Shown one piece after another: positions 33,243-41,843 of a stretch of DNA of 64,000 bases. Below the pieces are notes generated by a model. The model saw only the letters and a program-made list of their open reading frames with translations, was not told where the DNA came from and made no database searches. The position numbers were made by a program, and so were the translations under genes. Source of the stretch: Prosthecobacter debontii (lineage in GTDB: Bacteria > Verrucomicrobiota > Verrucomicrobiia > Verrucomicrobiales > Verrucomicrobiaceae); contig NZ_FUYE01000024.1 in the NCBI RefSeq assembly GCF_900167535.1, positions 1 through 64,000 of the forward strand. Reading direction: 5' to 3'. Within the stretch, counting starts at the first letter, position 1; each line of letters opens with the position of its first letter.

Positions 33243-34598
33243 ATGCCCAAAGTTTACATCAAGACCTATGGCTGCCAGATGAACGAGCGCGATACCGAGC
33301 AGGTATCTCAGATGTTCGTCGAGCGCGGCTACACCATGACTGGCCGCGACGAGGATGCGGACGTGGTACTGATCAATACCTGCTCCGTGCGGGATCAAGC
33401 CGAGCAAAAGGCGCTGGGTAAAATGGGCATGGTGCGCCGTCGCCGTGTGCCCTTGGTCACAGGTTTCATGGGCTGCATGGCGCAGAGCCGCGGCACGGAG
33501 TTGCTGGATAAAGCCAAGGTGGATCTCGTGGTCGGCACGCAGAAGTATCACCGTGTGGTGGAGTATGTGGACGAAATCATCCGCGCCAAGGAAACTCAGC
33601 TCATGGATGATGAGCGCTTCTCCATCGTGGATATCGAGGAAGAGGCCGCTAGCCAAAACGCCATCCGCGACCACAGCCTGAAAGAAAAGCAGGGCTCCGC
33701 TTTTGTCAGCATCATGCAGGGCTGCAACATGAAGTGCACCTTTTGCATCGTACCTTACACCCGAGGTGGTGAGCGAGGCCGCCCCATTGCCGATATCGTC
33801 GAAGAAGTGCGCCGCTTGGCAGATCGTGGCGTCAAAGAAGTCACCTTGTTAGGCCAGATCGTGAACTTGTATGGCCGTCACGAGTTTCCGGCGGTGGATG
33901 GCAAGAGTCCTTTCGTTCAACTCCTGGAATCCGTGCATGAAGTCCCCGGCATCCAGCGCATCCGCTTCACCAGTCCGCACCCGATTGGCTACAAAAAGGA
34001 TCTCATCGAAGCCTTCACTTATCTGCCCAAGCTGGCCGAACACGTGCACCTGCCCGTGCAGAGTGGTAGCGATGCCATCCTGAAAAAGATGCATCGCCCC
34101 TACTCGACCGCTAAGTTCATTGATCTTGTCAGCCGCATTCGTGCGGCCCGTCCTGGCATTGCGGTCACGACCGACGTCATCGTGGGCTTCCCTGGCGAAA
34201 CCGAGGAGCACTATCAGGAGACACGAGCCATGTTTGAAGAACTGAAGTTCGAAAACGCCTTCGTCTTCCGCTACTCCAAGCGCCGTGGCACCCCGGCTGC
34301 CGAGATGGATGAGAGCCTCCAACTCAGTGAGCAGGTCAAAGAACAACGCAATCAAGACCTCCTCGCCGTGGTGAACAAACACGCCTGGACGAAGTATGAA
34401 GAACTCGTGGGTCAAGATGTGGAGGTTCTCTGCGAAGGCCCCAGCAAGACCAACGAAACTCGTCTGATGGGCCGCACGCGCACGAATAAGATTGTGGTGT
34501 TCGATGGCAATCCACAGCGTCACACGGGCGAGATCTTCAACGTCCACATCAGCCACTACGAGAACTTCACGCTCTACGGGGATATCGTGACGCAGTAG
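33243..34598 (+). CDS. miaB: tRNA-2-methylthio-N6-dimethylallyladenosine synthase MiaB
   Basis: Adds the methylthio group at position 37 of tRNAs reading U-starting codons, using two Fe-S clusters. The 451-residue protein has all the domains: an N-terminal UPF0004 domain with cluster Cys in TYGCQMNERD, INTCSVRDQAE and FMGCMAQSRG; the radical SAM motif CNMKCTFC followed by IVPYTRGGERGRP; and a TRAM domain at the end (LVGQDVEVLCEGPSK). ATG 33243 starts at MPKVYIKTYGC as in the family; ATG 33228 and TTG 33216 would add a few residues. It diverges from the importer operon. Confidence 0.93.
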   Translation: MPKVYIKTYGCQMNERDTEQVSQMFVERGYTMTGRDEDADVVLINTCSVRDQAEQKALGKMGMVRRRRVPLVTGFMGCMAQSRGTELLDKAKVDLVVGTQKYHRVVEYVDEIIRAKETQLMDDERFSIVDIEEEAASQNAIRDHSLKEKQGSAFVSIMQGCNMKCTFCIVPYTRGGERGRPIADIVEEVRRLADRGVKEVTLLGQIVNLYGRHEFPAVDGKSPFVQLLESVHEVPGIQRIRFTSPHPIGYKKDLIEAFTYLPKLAEHVHLPVQSGSDAILKKMHRPYSTAKFIDLVSRIRAARPGIAVTTDVIVGFPGETEEHYQETRAMFEELKFENAFVFRYSKRRGTPAAEMDESLQLSEQVKEQRNQDLLAVVNKHAWTKYEELVGQDVEVLCEGPSKTNETRLMGRTRTNKIVVFDGNPQRHTGEIFNVHISHYENFTLYGDIVTQ

Positions 34599-34625
34599 TT
34601 GAACTGAAACCTCACGCGGAGTTCT

Positions 34626-34967
34626 CTACCCTTTCTTTTTGCCCCAGTTAAACAGCTTGGCAAAAAAGCTTCCTCCTGAGGAATTGACTCCGGCACCCGG
34701 GGCCTTGGGGGTCAGGCCACGGGTTTCGGGCCCCCGACCTTCCCTTGGAGACGCAGCCGGGGATGAAGTGACCTTACCCTTAGGCTCGCTCGTCCCTTTC
34801 CACCACGCAGGCGCAAGAGTCTCCACCTCTTGCCATTCCTCGGTTCCTGAGTCAGACCTCCACACGAGGGTCCGAGGTCCGATGCGCCCCTTCTTCACCC
34901 ATGCACGCAACGTGGCCTCATCATGAGGTCCATCAGCGAGGCCATCGTTATTAAAATACCACGTCAT
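34626..34967 (-). CDS. GYF_2 (DUF4339) domain protein
   Basis: A 113-residue protein beginning MTWYFNNDGLADGPHDEATLRAWVKKGRIGP in outline, the GYF_2 pattern (W-Y, G-P, L, G-x-I) with VWRSDSGTEEWQEVE closing it. The second half is a Pro-, Gly- and Ser-rich linker ending in a basic FNWGKKKG tail. GYF_2 modules usually mediate protein interactions in membrane proteins; no membrane segment is visible here. Start 34967 is chosen by domain. Convergent with miaB. Confidence 0.75.
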   Translation of the reverse strand: MTWYFNNDGLADGPHDEATLRAWVKKGRIGPRTLVWRSDSGTEEWQEVETLAPAWWKGTSEPKGKVTSSPAASPREGRGPETRGLTPKAPGAGVNSSGGSFFAKLFNWGKKKG

Positions 34968-35038
34968 TCTGAGCGGCACTTAACGAGAAACTGACGCACT
35001 CGCAAGTGAAGTGCAGTTCGCGCATCGGAGCCTGACAT

Positions 35039-35422
35039 TCAATCGTGCCCCGGTTTACGCTTGTGAATGCAGATGGAATTTCCATCAGGATCTGAGATCA
35101 GCGCCATATGGCACACGGGGGACTCATAAGGCCCAAAGTAGGGTTCCACGCCCTTCTCTTTCAACCACTTCAGAGATTGCTCAAAATCTTCCACCTCCAG
35201 GGCCACACCGCCCCCGTCCTTGCTTGGCTTCCACATTTCTCCGCCGATCGTGATGGCCAGCGTATGAGGGCCGACTTCATATTCCACCCAAGAAGGAGCC
35301 TTTCCCTCCTCGGCAAAGGTCGAAGCCGGTTTCAAATGGAGCACGTTTTCATAAAACGCCCGCGCCCGATCCATATCTGTGACGCTATAACCTGTGAAAG
35401 CAAATTCAGTGACTTTAAGCAT
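35039..35422 (-). CDS. VOC family protein
   Basis: A 127-residue single vicinal-oxygen-chelate module. It begins VTEFAFTGYSVTDMDRARAFYENVL and ends ICHMALISDPDGNSICIHKRK in outline, with H and E at the expected metal positions. Function is likely metal-dependent chemistry on a small molecule or antibiotic/electrophile detoxification; I cannot specify further. Flanked by unrelated genes on the same strand. Confidence 0.8.
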   Translation of the reverse strand: MLKVTEFAFTGYSVTDMDRARAFYENVLHLKPASTFAEEGKAPSWVEYEVGPHTLAITIGGEMWKPSKDGGGVALEVEDFEQSLKWLKEKGVEPYFGPYESPVCHMALISDPDGNSICIHKRKPGHD

Positions 35423-35503
35423 GGTCCTAAGGAGGATTGAGATTCGACAGAGATCGCACCTGCCTTTCGCTTTGAGGGTTCGGGATTTTCGGGCTGGTTC
35501 GAT

Positions 35504-35806
35504 TTAGCGTTGATTCGACAGATAAACAGAACTGGCTAGGCAAGCCAAGGAACAGATCAGGAGACCGCCCCTTATCCAAGTTGGCCAAGAAAAAGACGAG
35601 GCTAAATGCTGAATCAGGAGCGCACAGGGGAGTAGCACAACCGTCCCTAAAGTAACCCAGCTGAAGGATTCGCGGGAAAATTGGGTGGCAATCGTCCAGC
35701 CGATCCACCCCAATAGGGCAACCAACCAGCCCCAGAACCACACTGATGAAAGTGACCGGGCTCCTGACACCTGGTTTCGGTCTTCTTTAAGGATCTGGTC
35801 CAGCAT
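35504..35806 (-). CDS. hypothetical membrane protein
   Basis: A 100-residue protein with three or four hydrophobic segments (WFWGWLVALLGWIGWTIA, VTLGTVVLLPCALLIQHLA and IRGGLLICSLACLASSVYL) and a short hydrophilic N-terminus. I recognise no family. The start ATG 35806 is preceded by no clear ribosome-binding site. It may be co-transcribed with the GNAT gene upstream on the same strand, 30 bp away. Confidence 0.55.
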   Translation of the reverse strand: MLDQILKEDRNQVSGARSLSSVWFWGWLVALLGWIGWTIATQFSRESFSWVTLGTVVLLPCALLIQHLASSFSWPTWIRGGLLICSLACLASSVYLSNQR

Positions 35807-35836
35807 GATTCTACCGTAAAATGGCTCCCGACTTTC

Positions 35837-36394
35837 TCAAGCACTCGCAAGGACGGAAGTCGGGATTAGCGTTCTCTGTAGGGCCTCATTCACGCGGATC
35901 TGATAACGCATCTCGCGCAGGCAGACGTCTCCATCCGTCTCTTCCTTCAGCATGCCATCGGGACGGAATCCCAGGGCTTCATAGAATTGGCGGGCGGGTA
36001 GATTTTCCACCAGGACCCAAAGCGTGATACGTTCGAAGCCCTGTGCCGACGCCAAAGCGAGGCTCGCCTCCACCAAGGCACGCCCCAGTCCGCGCCGTTT
36101 TTGTTCAGGAGCCAGATAGATGGAGGTGATCTCACCTGCATCTTCGCTGTCCTGATCACGAGAAGGCGTTAGGTGACAGAATCCGACCACTTCGGACCGG
36201 GTTGTAGCGACAAGCAAGTCGCTGTCGTCCTGCTCACAAGCGCCCTTCCAGATCTGCTCCCGCTTCTCGACACTGAAGCGATTCAAATATCCTTCGGGTA
36301 AAATCCCCTGATAAGCGGCTCTCCATGCGGAGACATGGATCTCGGCGATGCTCCTGGCATCCGACGTGGTGGCTGAACGGATCATTGAAGCCAT
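35837..36394 (-). CDS. GNAT family N-acetyltransferase
   Basis: A 185-residue acetyl-CoA-dependent acyltransferase. It begins IRSATTSDARSIAEIHVSAWRAAYQGI in outline, has EITSIYLAPEQKRRGLGRALVEA as the acetyl-CoA-binding block (R/Q-x-x-G-x-G/A) and ITLWVLVENLPARQFYEALGF as the last helix-strand. ATG 36394 has GAGG at a good distance, one of the few Shine-Dalgarno-like sites here; TTG 36400 and ATG 36385 are alternatives. The acceptor molecule is unknown. Confidence 0.85.
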   Translation of the reverse strand: MASMIRSATTSDARSIAEIHVSAWRAAYQGILPEGYLNRFSVEKREQIWKGACEQDDSDLLVATTRSEVVGFCHLTPSRDQDSEDAGEITSIYLAPEQKRRGLGRALVEASLALASAQGFERITLWVLVENLPARQFYEALGFRPDGMLKEETDGDVCLREMRYQIRVNEALQRTLIPTSVLASA

Positions 36395-36432
36395 AGACAA
36401 CCTCGAAAGCCTATTTGGCGAAAATTAATGAA

Positions 36433-36462
36433 CAAAAAAGCTCCGAGGTTTTCCTCGGAGCT
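36433..36462 (-). terminator. intrinsic terminator of sucC
   Basis: A perfect 10-bp stem (36439-36448 with 36453-36462) with a TTTT loop. On the minus strand it is followed by TTTTTTG, so it should end the sucC transcript 35 bases after the stop codon. Confidence 0.8.
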
Positions 36463-36497
36463 CTTCTTGATCATTCGACTCGTGCGATGCGCATTTA

Positions 36498-37688
36498 TTA
36501 TGCCGCTTGAGCGACTGCTGCCACGATCTTCTGGGCAGCATCGGTGAGGCCGTCAGCGCTCGTAATGGCGAGGCCGCTCTCAGCGAGGGTTTTCTTACCG
36601 GCTTCCACGTTGTTGCCTTCCAGACGAACCACCAGGGGAATGGTCAGAGACACTTCCTGAGCAGCGGCAATGATGCCCGTGGCGATGATGTTGCAGTCCA
36701 TGATGCCACCGAAGATGTTCACCAGGATGCCCTTCACATTCGGGTCGCCCAAGATGATCTTGAAGGCAGCGGTCACTTGCTCTTTGGAGGCACCACCACC
36801 CACGTCGAGGAAGTTGGCAGGCTCACCCCCGTGCAGCTTGATGATGTCCATGGTGGACATGGCCAGACCGGCACCGTTCACGAGGCAGGCGATGTTGCCA
36901 TCCAGACCGATGTAGTTAAGACCAAACTCGCTGGCAGCCACTTCACGAGGATCTTCCTCCGTGGTGTCGCGCATGGCGACGACGTCTTTCTGACGATACA
37001 ACGCGTTGTCGTCGAAGTTGAACTTAGCATCGAGAGCCACCACTTGATTGTCGGTGGTGATGGCCAGCGGGTTCACTTCCACGAGGGAGCAATCGCTCTT
37101 CAGATACAGGTTCCACAGAGCGGTGAAGAGCTTCACAGCTTGGTTGGCCAGAGGGCCTTTCAGACCGAGAGAAGCCGCCACCTTACGGGCCTGATAAGCC
37201 TGAAGGCCGATGGTGGGGTGAACGAACTCCTTGGTGATCTTTTCGGGAGTCTTCTCCGCCACTTCTTCGATGTTCATGCCGCCTTCGGTGCTGGCGATCA
37301 GGGCGTGACCGCTGCTACCACGATCAAACAGGATGGCGAAGTAATATTCCTTGGAGATGTCCACGGCTTTAGCGACGAGGACTTTGCTGACCAACTTCCC
37401 TTCTGGACCAGTCTGATGGGTGACCAGGGTTTGGCCCAGCATCTTGCCTGCGATGTCTTGGGCTTCTGCAGCGGTGTTGATCACATGTACGCCACCTTTG
37501 AAACCGTTCTTGAAAGTGCCTTTGCCACGACCACCCGCGTGGACCTGAGCCTTCACCACCAAGCCTGCCCCACCCAGTTCTTCCGCGATCTTTCCAGCCT
37601 CTTCGGCCGTAGCGGCGACTTTTCCAGGAGGCGTCGCAACGCCGAATTTTTCAAACAGTTCCTTGGCCTGGTATTCGTGGATGTTCAT
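36498..37688 (-). CDS. sucC: succinyl-CoA ligase (ADP-forming) beta subunit
   Basis: The beta subunit of the TCA-cycle enzyme that makes ATP or GTP while converting succinyl-CoA to succinate. It is 396 residues, the normal length. [22 protein letters not shown] is the canonical start, with an ATP-grasp domain after it, [17 protein letters not shown] in the middle and the C-terminal flavodoxin-like CoA-ligase part with [14 protein letters not shown] and [10 protein letters not shown]. The alpha subunit gene sucD, normally adjacent, is not in the window. Confidence 0.95.
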   Translation of the reverse strand: MNIHEYQAKELFEKFGVATPPGKVAATAEEAGKIAEELGGAGLVVKAQVHAGGRGKGTFKNGFKGGVHVINTAAEAQDIAGKMLGQTLVTHQTGPEGKLVSKVLVAKAVDISKEYYFAILFDRGSSGHALIASTEGGMNIEEVAEKTPEKITKEFVHPTIGLQAYQARKVAASLGLKGPLANQAVKLFTALWNLYLKSDCSLVEVNPLAITTDNQVVALDAKFNFDDNALYRQKDVVAMRDTTEEDPREVAASEFGLNYIGLDGNIACLVNGAGLAMSTMDIIKLHGGEPANFLDVGGGASKEQVTAAFKIILGDPNVKGILVNIFGGIMDCNIIATGIIAAAQEVSLTIPLVVRLEGNNVEAGKKTLAESGLAITSADGLTDAAQKIVAAVAQAA

Positions 37689-37822
37689 GGAGCGAGATGA
37701 TGGGGGAAAAGCTACGCGTCCCACGTTGGGACGGGCGAGCATAGGAGGCTGAGCCGGGTGGTCAAGCTATGCCAGGATATTTTTCCACGGTTATTCCCAG
37801 GCTGGCTCGGCGCGCAGACATG

Positions 37823-37871
37823 AAAAACCCCTCTCCACGGCCAGGACTAAACCTGCATCCACAGAGAGGGG
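37823..37871 (-). terminator. terminator of the rpmH-rnpA-yidD-yidC operon
   Basis: CCCCTCTC (37828-37835) pairs with GAGAGGGG (37864-37871) over a 28-base loop that has its own small stem. On the minus strand it is followed by TTTTT (37823-37827). It lies 30 bases after the yidC stop. Confidence 0.65.
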
Positions 37872-37900
37872 GAGATTTTCAAGGTCTGCCACTCAGACGC

Positions 37901-39772
37901 CTAGCCACCCAGCTTGGGATTCTTCGGCTTAGGCTTCTTGTCCTTATGCTGCGGGTTCATGGGATTGAAGAAGGGATTTTGAGGAGCGTCCTTGGACTTG
38001 GGTTCCACTTTTTCCAGGGTCGGCTCCTTCATGTAGAGCTTCATGATTCGGCTCTGGAAGATGGCGAACAAGTTCTGGGTGGACCAGTAGAGGGACAGCG
38101 CGGCAGCGAAGTTATAGGAAATGAAGAGGAAGAAGAAGGGCATGATGGACATCATGATCTTCTGGCTCTTTTCCACGGACGGCGGCTGAGGTGTCAGCTT
38201 CATCTGCAGGATCATGGTGACACCCATGATCAGGGGCAGCGGGTTCAGATCGAAGTCCGTGCCCATAATCGGCAGAGAGAAGGGGAAATTGAAGGTGTAG
38301 ATGGTGTCCGAAATGGACAGATCCTTCACCCACAGCCAGCTCTGACCACGCAGTTCAGCCGCGTTTTGAAGCACGCCGTAAAAGGCGAAGAAAATGGGGA
38401 TCTGCATCAACATGGGCAGACAGCCACCCACCGGATTGACCCCATAGTCCTTATACAGCTTCATGACTTCCGTCTGCTGCTTGGTTGGGTCGTCCTTATA
38501 CTTCTCCTGCAGCTCTTTCATCTTCGGAGCCAACAGGCCCATGCGCTTCATGGAATACTGAGCCTTCGACTGGAGCGGCCACAGCACGGTGCGGATCACC
38601 AGCGTCAGAAGGATGATGGCCACGCCCCAGTTACCACTGATGTCGTGCATCCAGCGCATGATGTTGTTCAGCAACTTACTGATCGGGCTGAACATGCCGT
38701 AAAACATGATAAAATCCCGCTGACCGCCCAGCTTGTTCAGGCGGTTGTATTCCTTGGGCCCGATGTAGATCTCATAGTTCTCGGTGGTGCTGGCACCTGG
38801 AGCCAAATCCACAGGAGGCAGGCTCATAGCGGCCTCAATGGCGTAGTCATGCTTGGCCGACTCTTCATGAGCAAACTTATCGCCTCCGTGATCGACCAAG
38901 AAACGGGTGGACCAGACCTTGCCGGGCTTGTCACCCCCTTCGGTCGTGCGGCTAATGATCGTCGAATAGAAGCGGCTCATCACCCCCGCATAACGCAGGC
39001 GGGCATAGCTGGAACGATACTCCGTCTTCTCCTCTGAGAACCAACCGCCTGCGAAGGAGTGGGTGTCTTTGTGCCCGGCATCCCCAGAGTCGTTCCAGAA
39101 GAAACTGGGCTTCAGCACCTCATCGGGGCGCACACTCCTGGCGGCACCGGTGTAGAGATAATACTCTTCCGATTTATGCTGAGCGGTGCCGGTATTGGTC
39201 AGCGTCAGGGTCAGGGCCAGGAGATGCTCATCGGATTTCTCACCTTCGGTGACCCGATAGGCTTTACGGATGGTGATGCCATCGGCAGAGACACCTTCAA
39301 AGGTGATGCCTTTGTCACTTTTCTCAATGACCTTGTAGCTCACGGTATCCAGCCCCGTGGCCTCGCGGCGGAGAGCACCAATGGGCTCCAAAGTTTTACG
39401 ACCCGCTTCGTTCAAAGAGATCTTATCCCCTGCGCCCAGGTCTGCCTTCGCAATACCCGCGCCTTTGGTGGTGAAGTGATAAGTCACACTGCCCACCGTG
39501 ATGCTGTGTTTTTCCTCGGGCAGTCCGGCCGTCGCCGCAGCGACAGCATCTGGAGTCGCCGCATTCATCGTCGGCGTCGTGATGGCAGCACCATCTGTCC
39601 CTGCGGTAGGCACACCGGGCGTCGCAGGCTGCACCTGTGTGACGGCAGGCTTGTTGGCCTCTTCGCGAGCACGCTCAGCGGCCAGGGCCTGCTGGTTCTT
39701 GGTCATGAACCAGTAATTGGCGGCCATTCCTAGGCCGCAGAGGGTAACGATGATCCAGGCTTTGCGATCCAT
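37901..39772 (-). CDS. yidC: membrane protein insertase YidC
   Basis: Inserts and folds inner-membrane proteins, alone or with SecYEG. The 623-residue protein has an N-terminal anchor (AWIIVTLCGLGMAANYWF), a long periplasmic beta-rich domain as in Gram-negative YidC, then the conserved five-helix 60KD_IMP core with NWGVAIILLTLVIRTVLWPLQSKAQYSMKRM and the hydrophilic-groove Arg, GGCLPMLMQIPIFFAFYGVL, and a basic Lys/Pro-rich tail. The periplasmic domain confirms a diderm organisation. It is the last gene of the rpmH operon. Confidence 0.95.
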   Translation of the reverse strand: MDRKAWIIVTLCGLGMAANYWFMTKNQQALAAERAREEANKPAVTQVQPATPGVPTAGTDGAAITTPTMNAATPDAVAAATAGLPEEKHSITVGSVTYHFTTKGAGIAKADLGAGDKISLNEAGRKTLEPIGALRREATGLDTVSYKVIEKSDKGITFEGVSADGITIRKAYRVTEGEKSDEHLLALTLTLTNTGTAQHKSEEYYLYTGAARSVRPDEVLKPSFFWNDSGDAGHKDTHSFAGGWFSEEKTEYRSSYARLRYAGVMSRFYSTIISRTTEGGDKPGKVWSTRFLVDHGGDKFAHEESAKHDYAIEAAMSLPPVDLAPGASTTENYEIYIGPKEYNRLNKLGGQRDFIMFYGMFSPISKLLNNIMRWMHDISGNWGVAIILLTLVIRTVLWPLQSKAQYSMKRMGLLAPKMKELQEKYKDDPTKQQTEVMKLYKDYGVNPVGGCLPMLMQIPIFFAFYGVLQNAAELRGQSWLWVKDLSISDTIYTFNFPFSLPIMGTDFDLNPLPLIMGVTMILQMKLTPQPPSVEKSQKIMMSIMPFFFLFISYNFAAALSLYWSTQNLFAIFQSRIMKLYMKEPTLEKVEPKSKDAPQNPFFNPMNPQHKDKKPKPKNPKLGG

Positions 39773-39826
39773 GTAGTTTCGAGAAATGAGAGCTGAGAGA
39801 GAAGGAAGAAAGAGGGAGGCGGGAGA

Positions 39827-40174
39827 TCACTCTTCAGGCGTTAGGCGCGAAGAAGCTGCGGCCGAGGCGGAAGCAGGCGGCGAGTCTGAACTCTGGACGC
39901 CTTCGTGTCTGTGGCAAGAACAGGTTCCTTTTGTAATGGAACCTCGCGGCGGCACCGGGTCATGCCCTTGGCCACCCCAGGGATTACAGCGGAGGATGCG
40001 CCAAGTGCCCATGGCACTGCCTTTGAAAAAGCCGTGAGTTTCCACAGCCTGAAGAAAATACTCCGAGCATGTCGGAGTGAATCGGCAGCCTGAACCAGGA
40101 CCACCGAGGGCATGAATGACGGGAGAAATGACGCGCTGATAACCACGGATGAGGATGCGGACGAGCCATTTCAT
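39827..40174 (-). CDS. yidD: membrane protein insertion efficiency factor YidD
   Basis: A 115-residue peripheral inner-membrane protein (UPF0161) that assists YidC. It begins [18 protein letters not shown] and has the conserved Cys motifs [17 protein letters not shown] and the [14 protein letters not shown] block. The tail after it is longer than usual and Ser/Ala-rich. Its start overlaps the rnpA stop by 4 bp; yidC follows after 54 bp. Confidence 0.92.
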   Translation of the reverse strand: MKWLVRILIRGYQRVISPVIHALGGPGSGCRFTPTCSEYFLQAVETHGFFKGSAMGTWRILRCNPWGGQGHDPVPPRGSITKGTCSCHRHEGVQSSDSPPASASAAASSRLTPEE

Positions 40175-40536
40175 GGAGCGGACGGCGCAGGTTTCAACAA
40201 AAGACCCTGACGCTTTGCCAGACGGAGCCAATCTTGCTCCATGTCCGCAAATGCCGCATCAGCGGCACGCCAACGGGCAATCGTCACGAACTTCCATCCC
40301 GGAGCGATCTTCGCCCGATGCGCCCGGATGATCTCACGGAGTTGCCTGCGGACGCGGTTTCGGACGACAGCCTTCCCGACCTTCCGGCTTGTTACCAAGC
40401 CAAACTGAAAATCAGAGACTGTGGGGTCTTGCAGCACCGCCAGGACAAAAAAGCGGCCCGCCTGACTGCTCCCCCGCTCCTTGATCCTCGCGAAATCACG
40501 GGATTCCTTCAGATGAAGGCGGGAGGGAAGACGCAT
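40171..40536 (-). CDS. rnpA: ribonuclease P protein component
   Basis: The protein subunit that binds the RNase P RNA and helps remove the 5' leaders of tRNAs. The 121-residue protein has the RNR signature [20 protein letters not shown] and [17 protein letters not shown] at the N-terminus. It overlaps yidD by 4 bp and follows rpmH by 19 bp, the standard arrangement. Confidence 0.95.
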   Translation of the reverse strand: MRLPSRLHLKESRDFARIKERGSSQAGRFFVLAVLQDPTVSDFQFGLVTSRKVGKAVVRNRVRRQLREIIRAHRAKIAPGWKFVTIARWRAADAAFADMEQDWLRLAKRQGLLLKPAPSAP

Positions 40537-40555
40537 GGGGCGGGCCTAGCCTGCA

Positions 40556-40738
40556 TTAGGCGTGCTGCTGCACGTGGCGCTTGTAGTGGACTTCAACGCC
40601 AACGGGCATGAGGCGCTTGCGACCACGAGCGCGGCGGCGACGAAGGATGTCGCGGCCATTTTCAGTCTTCATGCGGGCACGGAAGCCGAACTGGCGTTTC
40701 CGGGTGCGCTTGGATGCTTGATAAGTCCTCTTGGGCAT
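40556..40738 (-). CDS. rpmH: 50S ribosomal protein L34
   Basis: A 60-residue basic ribosomal protein beginning [23 protein letters not shown] in outline, with the conserved T[18 protein letters not shown] block. It has about 15 residues more than most L34 proteins, a C-terminal extension ([17 protein letters not shown]). First gene of the operon, read from a strong promoter about 90 bp upstream. No dnaA gene is beside it, unlike the usual order near the replication origin. Confidence 0.95.
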   Translation of the reverse strand: MPKRTYQASKRTRKRQFGFRARMKTENGRDILRRRRARGRKRLMPVGVEVHYKRHVQQHA

Positions 40739-40827
40739 ATTCGTAGGGGTGCTAAAACGTCTTTTTCCTTTCGCAGCAGGCCTGGCACATCGTCAAAAAC
40801 AGCCCAGCCCCAGCAACAGGGGGCGCG

Positions 40828-40855
40828 ATTCTACGCAGACTCTTGGGCTTGTCAA
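40828..40855 (-). promoter_or_regulatory. strong promoter of the rpmH operon
   Basis: On the minus strand TTGACA (40850-40855) and TAGAAT (40828-40833) are 16 bp apart, both nearly consensus. The transcript would have an approximately 80-base leader before rpmH. It lies 30 bp before the FKBP stop codon region, so the operon is transcribed independently of FKBP. Confidence 0.7.
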
Positions 40856-40884
40856 ATACGTGCTGAAAGCGAGTGCAATGTTCC

Positions 40885-41280
40885 TCAGCGGACTTTGATC
40901 AGTTCCACGTCAAAGATAAGGGCCTCGTTCGGGCCGATGTCGCGTCCAGCACCACGGGGACCGTAGGCCAGCTTGGAGGGGAGATACAGACGATGCTTGC
41001 TGCCTTCCTTCATGAGCTGCACACCTTCGGTCCAGCCTGCAATGACGCGGTTCAGAGGAAACTCGATGGGTTCGCCACGCTTGTAGGAGCTGTCGAAGAC
41101 TTTGCCATCGATCAGAGTGCCTTCGTAGTGAACCAGCACGGTGTCGGTGGCTTTCGGGCTTTTCCCCGTACCTTCGGTGATCACTTTATATTGCAGACCG
41201 CTGGCGGTCACGATCACGCCTTCTTTCTTGGCGTTATCTTCCAGAAACTTTTCTCCTTTAGCGAGAGCGATGTCAGACAT
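40885..41280 (-). CDS. FKBP-type peptidyl-prolyl cis-trans isomerase
   Basis: A 131-residue cytoplasmic prolyl isomerase with a short helical N-terminal lead and one FKBP domain: SGLQYKVITEGTGKSPKATDTVLVHYEGTLIDGKVFDSS in outline, VIAGWTEGVQLMKEGSK, and the final GPRGAGRDIGPNEALIFDVELIKV. No signal peptide is present. ATG 41280 is chosen because the upstream residues are unlike the family. It precedes the rpmH promoter on the same strand. Confidence 0.92.
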   Translation of the reverse strand: MSDIALAKGEKFLEDNAKKEGVIVTASGLQYKVITEGTGKSPKATDTVLVHYEGTLIDGKVFDSSYKRGEPIEFPLNRVIAGWTEGVQLMKEGSKHRLYLPSKLAYGPRGAGRDIGPNEALIFDVELIKVR

Positions 41281-41359
41281 GGTGGTCAGTTGGATTGAGG
41301 TTGGATTAAAAAGGGAGGTGAGTTTAGCTCCCAAACCACGTCACGCAACCCTGCCCTCC

Positions 41360-41743
41360 TCACAAACCGAACGCCTCGGGCAACAACTCCGCCATCGTCT
41401 TCGTCACAGGTTGGCCATTGTGTAAATAAGTGACCGGCGTCTGCCCGTCAGGAAGGGAAAACTCGGCAATCACCTGTCGGCAGGCACCACAGGGGGGAAA
41501 CTCATGGCCTAGGCACACCACACTTAATTGAGCGATCTTCATCCCCGCGCCTTCTGCCGCGACGGCTTGAAAGATGGTATTTCTCTCCGCACACACCGTC
41601 AGGCCGTAGCTGGCGTTTTCCACATTGCATCCCAGGTAAATCCCTCCGTTCACCGTCTCCAACGCACACCCCACGTGGTATTTAGAATAGGGAGCATATG
41701 CTTTCTCAGCAGCCGCGTGAGCTTGGGGCAAGAGGTCTGGCAT
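41360..41743 (-). CDS. cdd: cytidine deaminase
   Basis: Converts cytidine and deoxycytidine to the uridine forms in pyrimidine salvage. The 127-residue protein has the zinc-site motifs CAERNTIFQA (C with the proton-shuttling Glu) and PPCGACRQV, and substrate-binding NVENASYGLT. Length and order match homotetrameric Cdd. A terminator hairpin of the upstream DUF1080 gene lies just before it, so it is probably transcribed from its own promoter or by readthrough. Confidence 0.95.
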   Translation of the reverse strand: MPDLLPQAHAAAEKAYAPYSKYHVGCALETVNGGIYLGCNVENASYGLTVCAERNTIFQAVAAEGAGMKIAQLSVVCLGHEFPPCGACRQVIAEFSLPDGQTPVTYLHNGQPVTKTMAELLPEAFGL

Positions 41744-41760
41744 GGGCAGGACTATGACAC

Positions 41761-41796
41761 AAAAAAGCGGAGACCGGTAGCAAGACCTGTCTCCGC
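41761..41796 (-). terminator. intrinsic terminator of the DUF1080 gene
   Basis: An 8-bp perfect stem (41767-41774 with 41789-41796) is followed on the minus strand by TTTTTT (41761-41766). It lies about 50 bases after the DUF1080 stop. Confidence 0.75.
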
Positions 41797-41843
41797 GGGA
41801 TGAATCGAAATCTCAGGGAGAGATCACTCCCCTCCTCCGCTGT

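Noticed and set aside
36437-36463. Hairpin read as a plus-strand terminator
   Set aside because: The T-run is on the minus strand only; it belongs to sucC.
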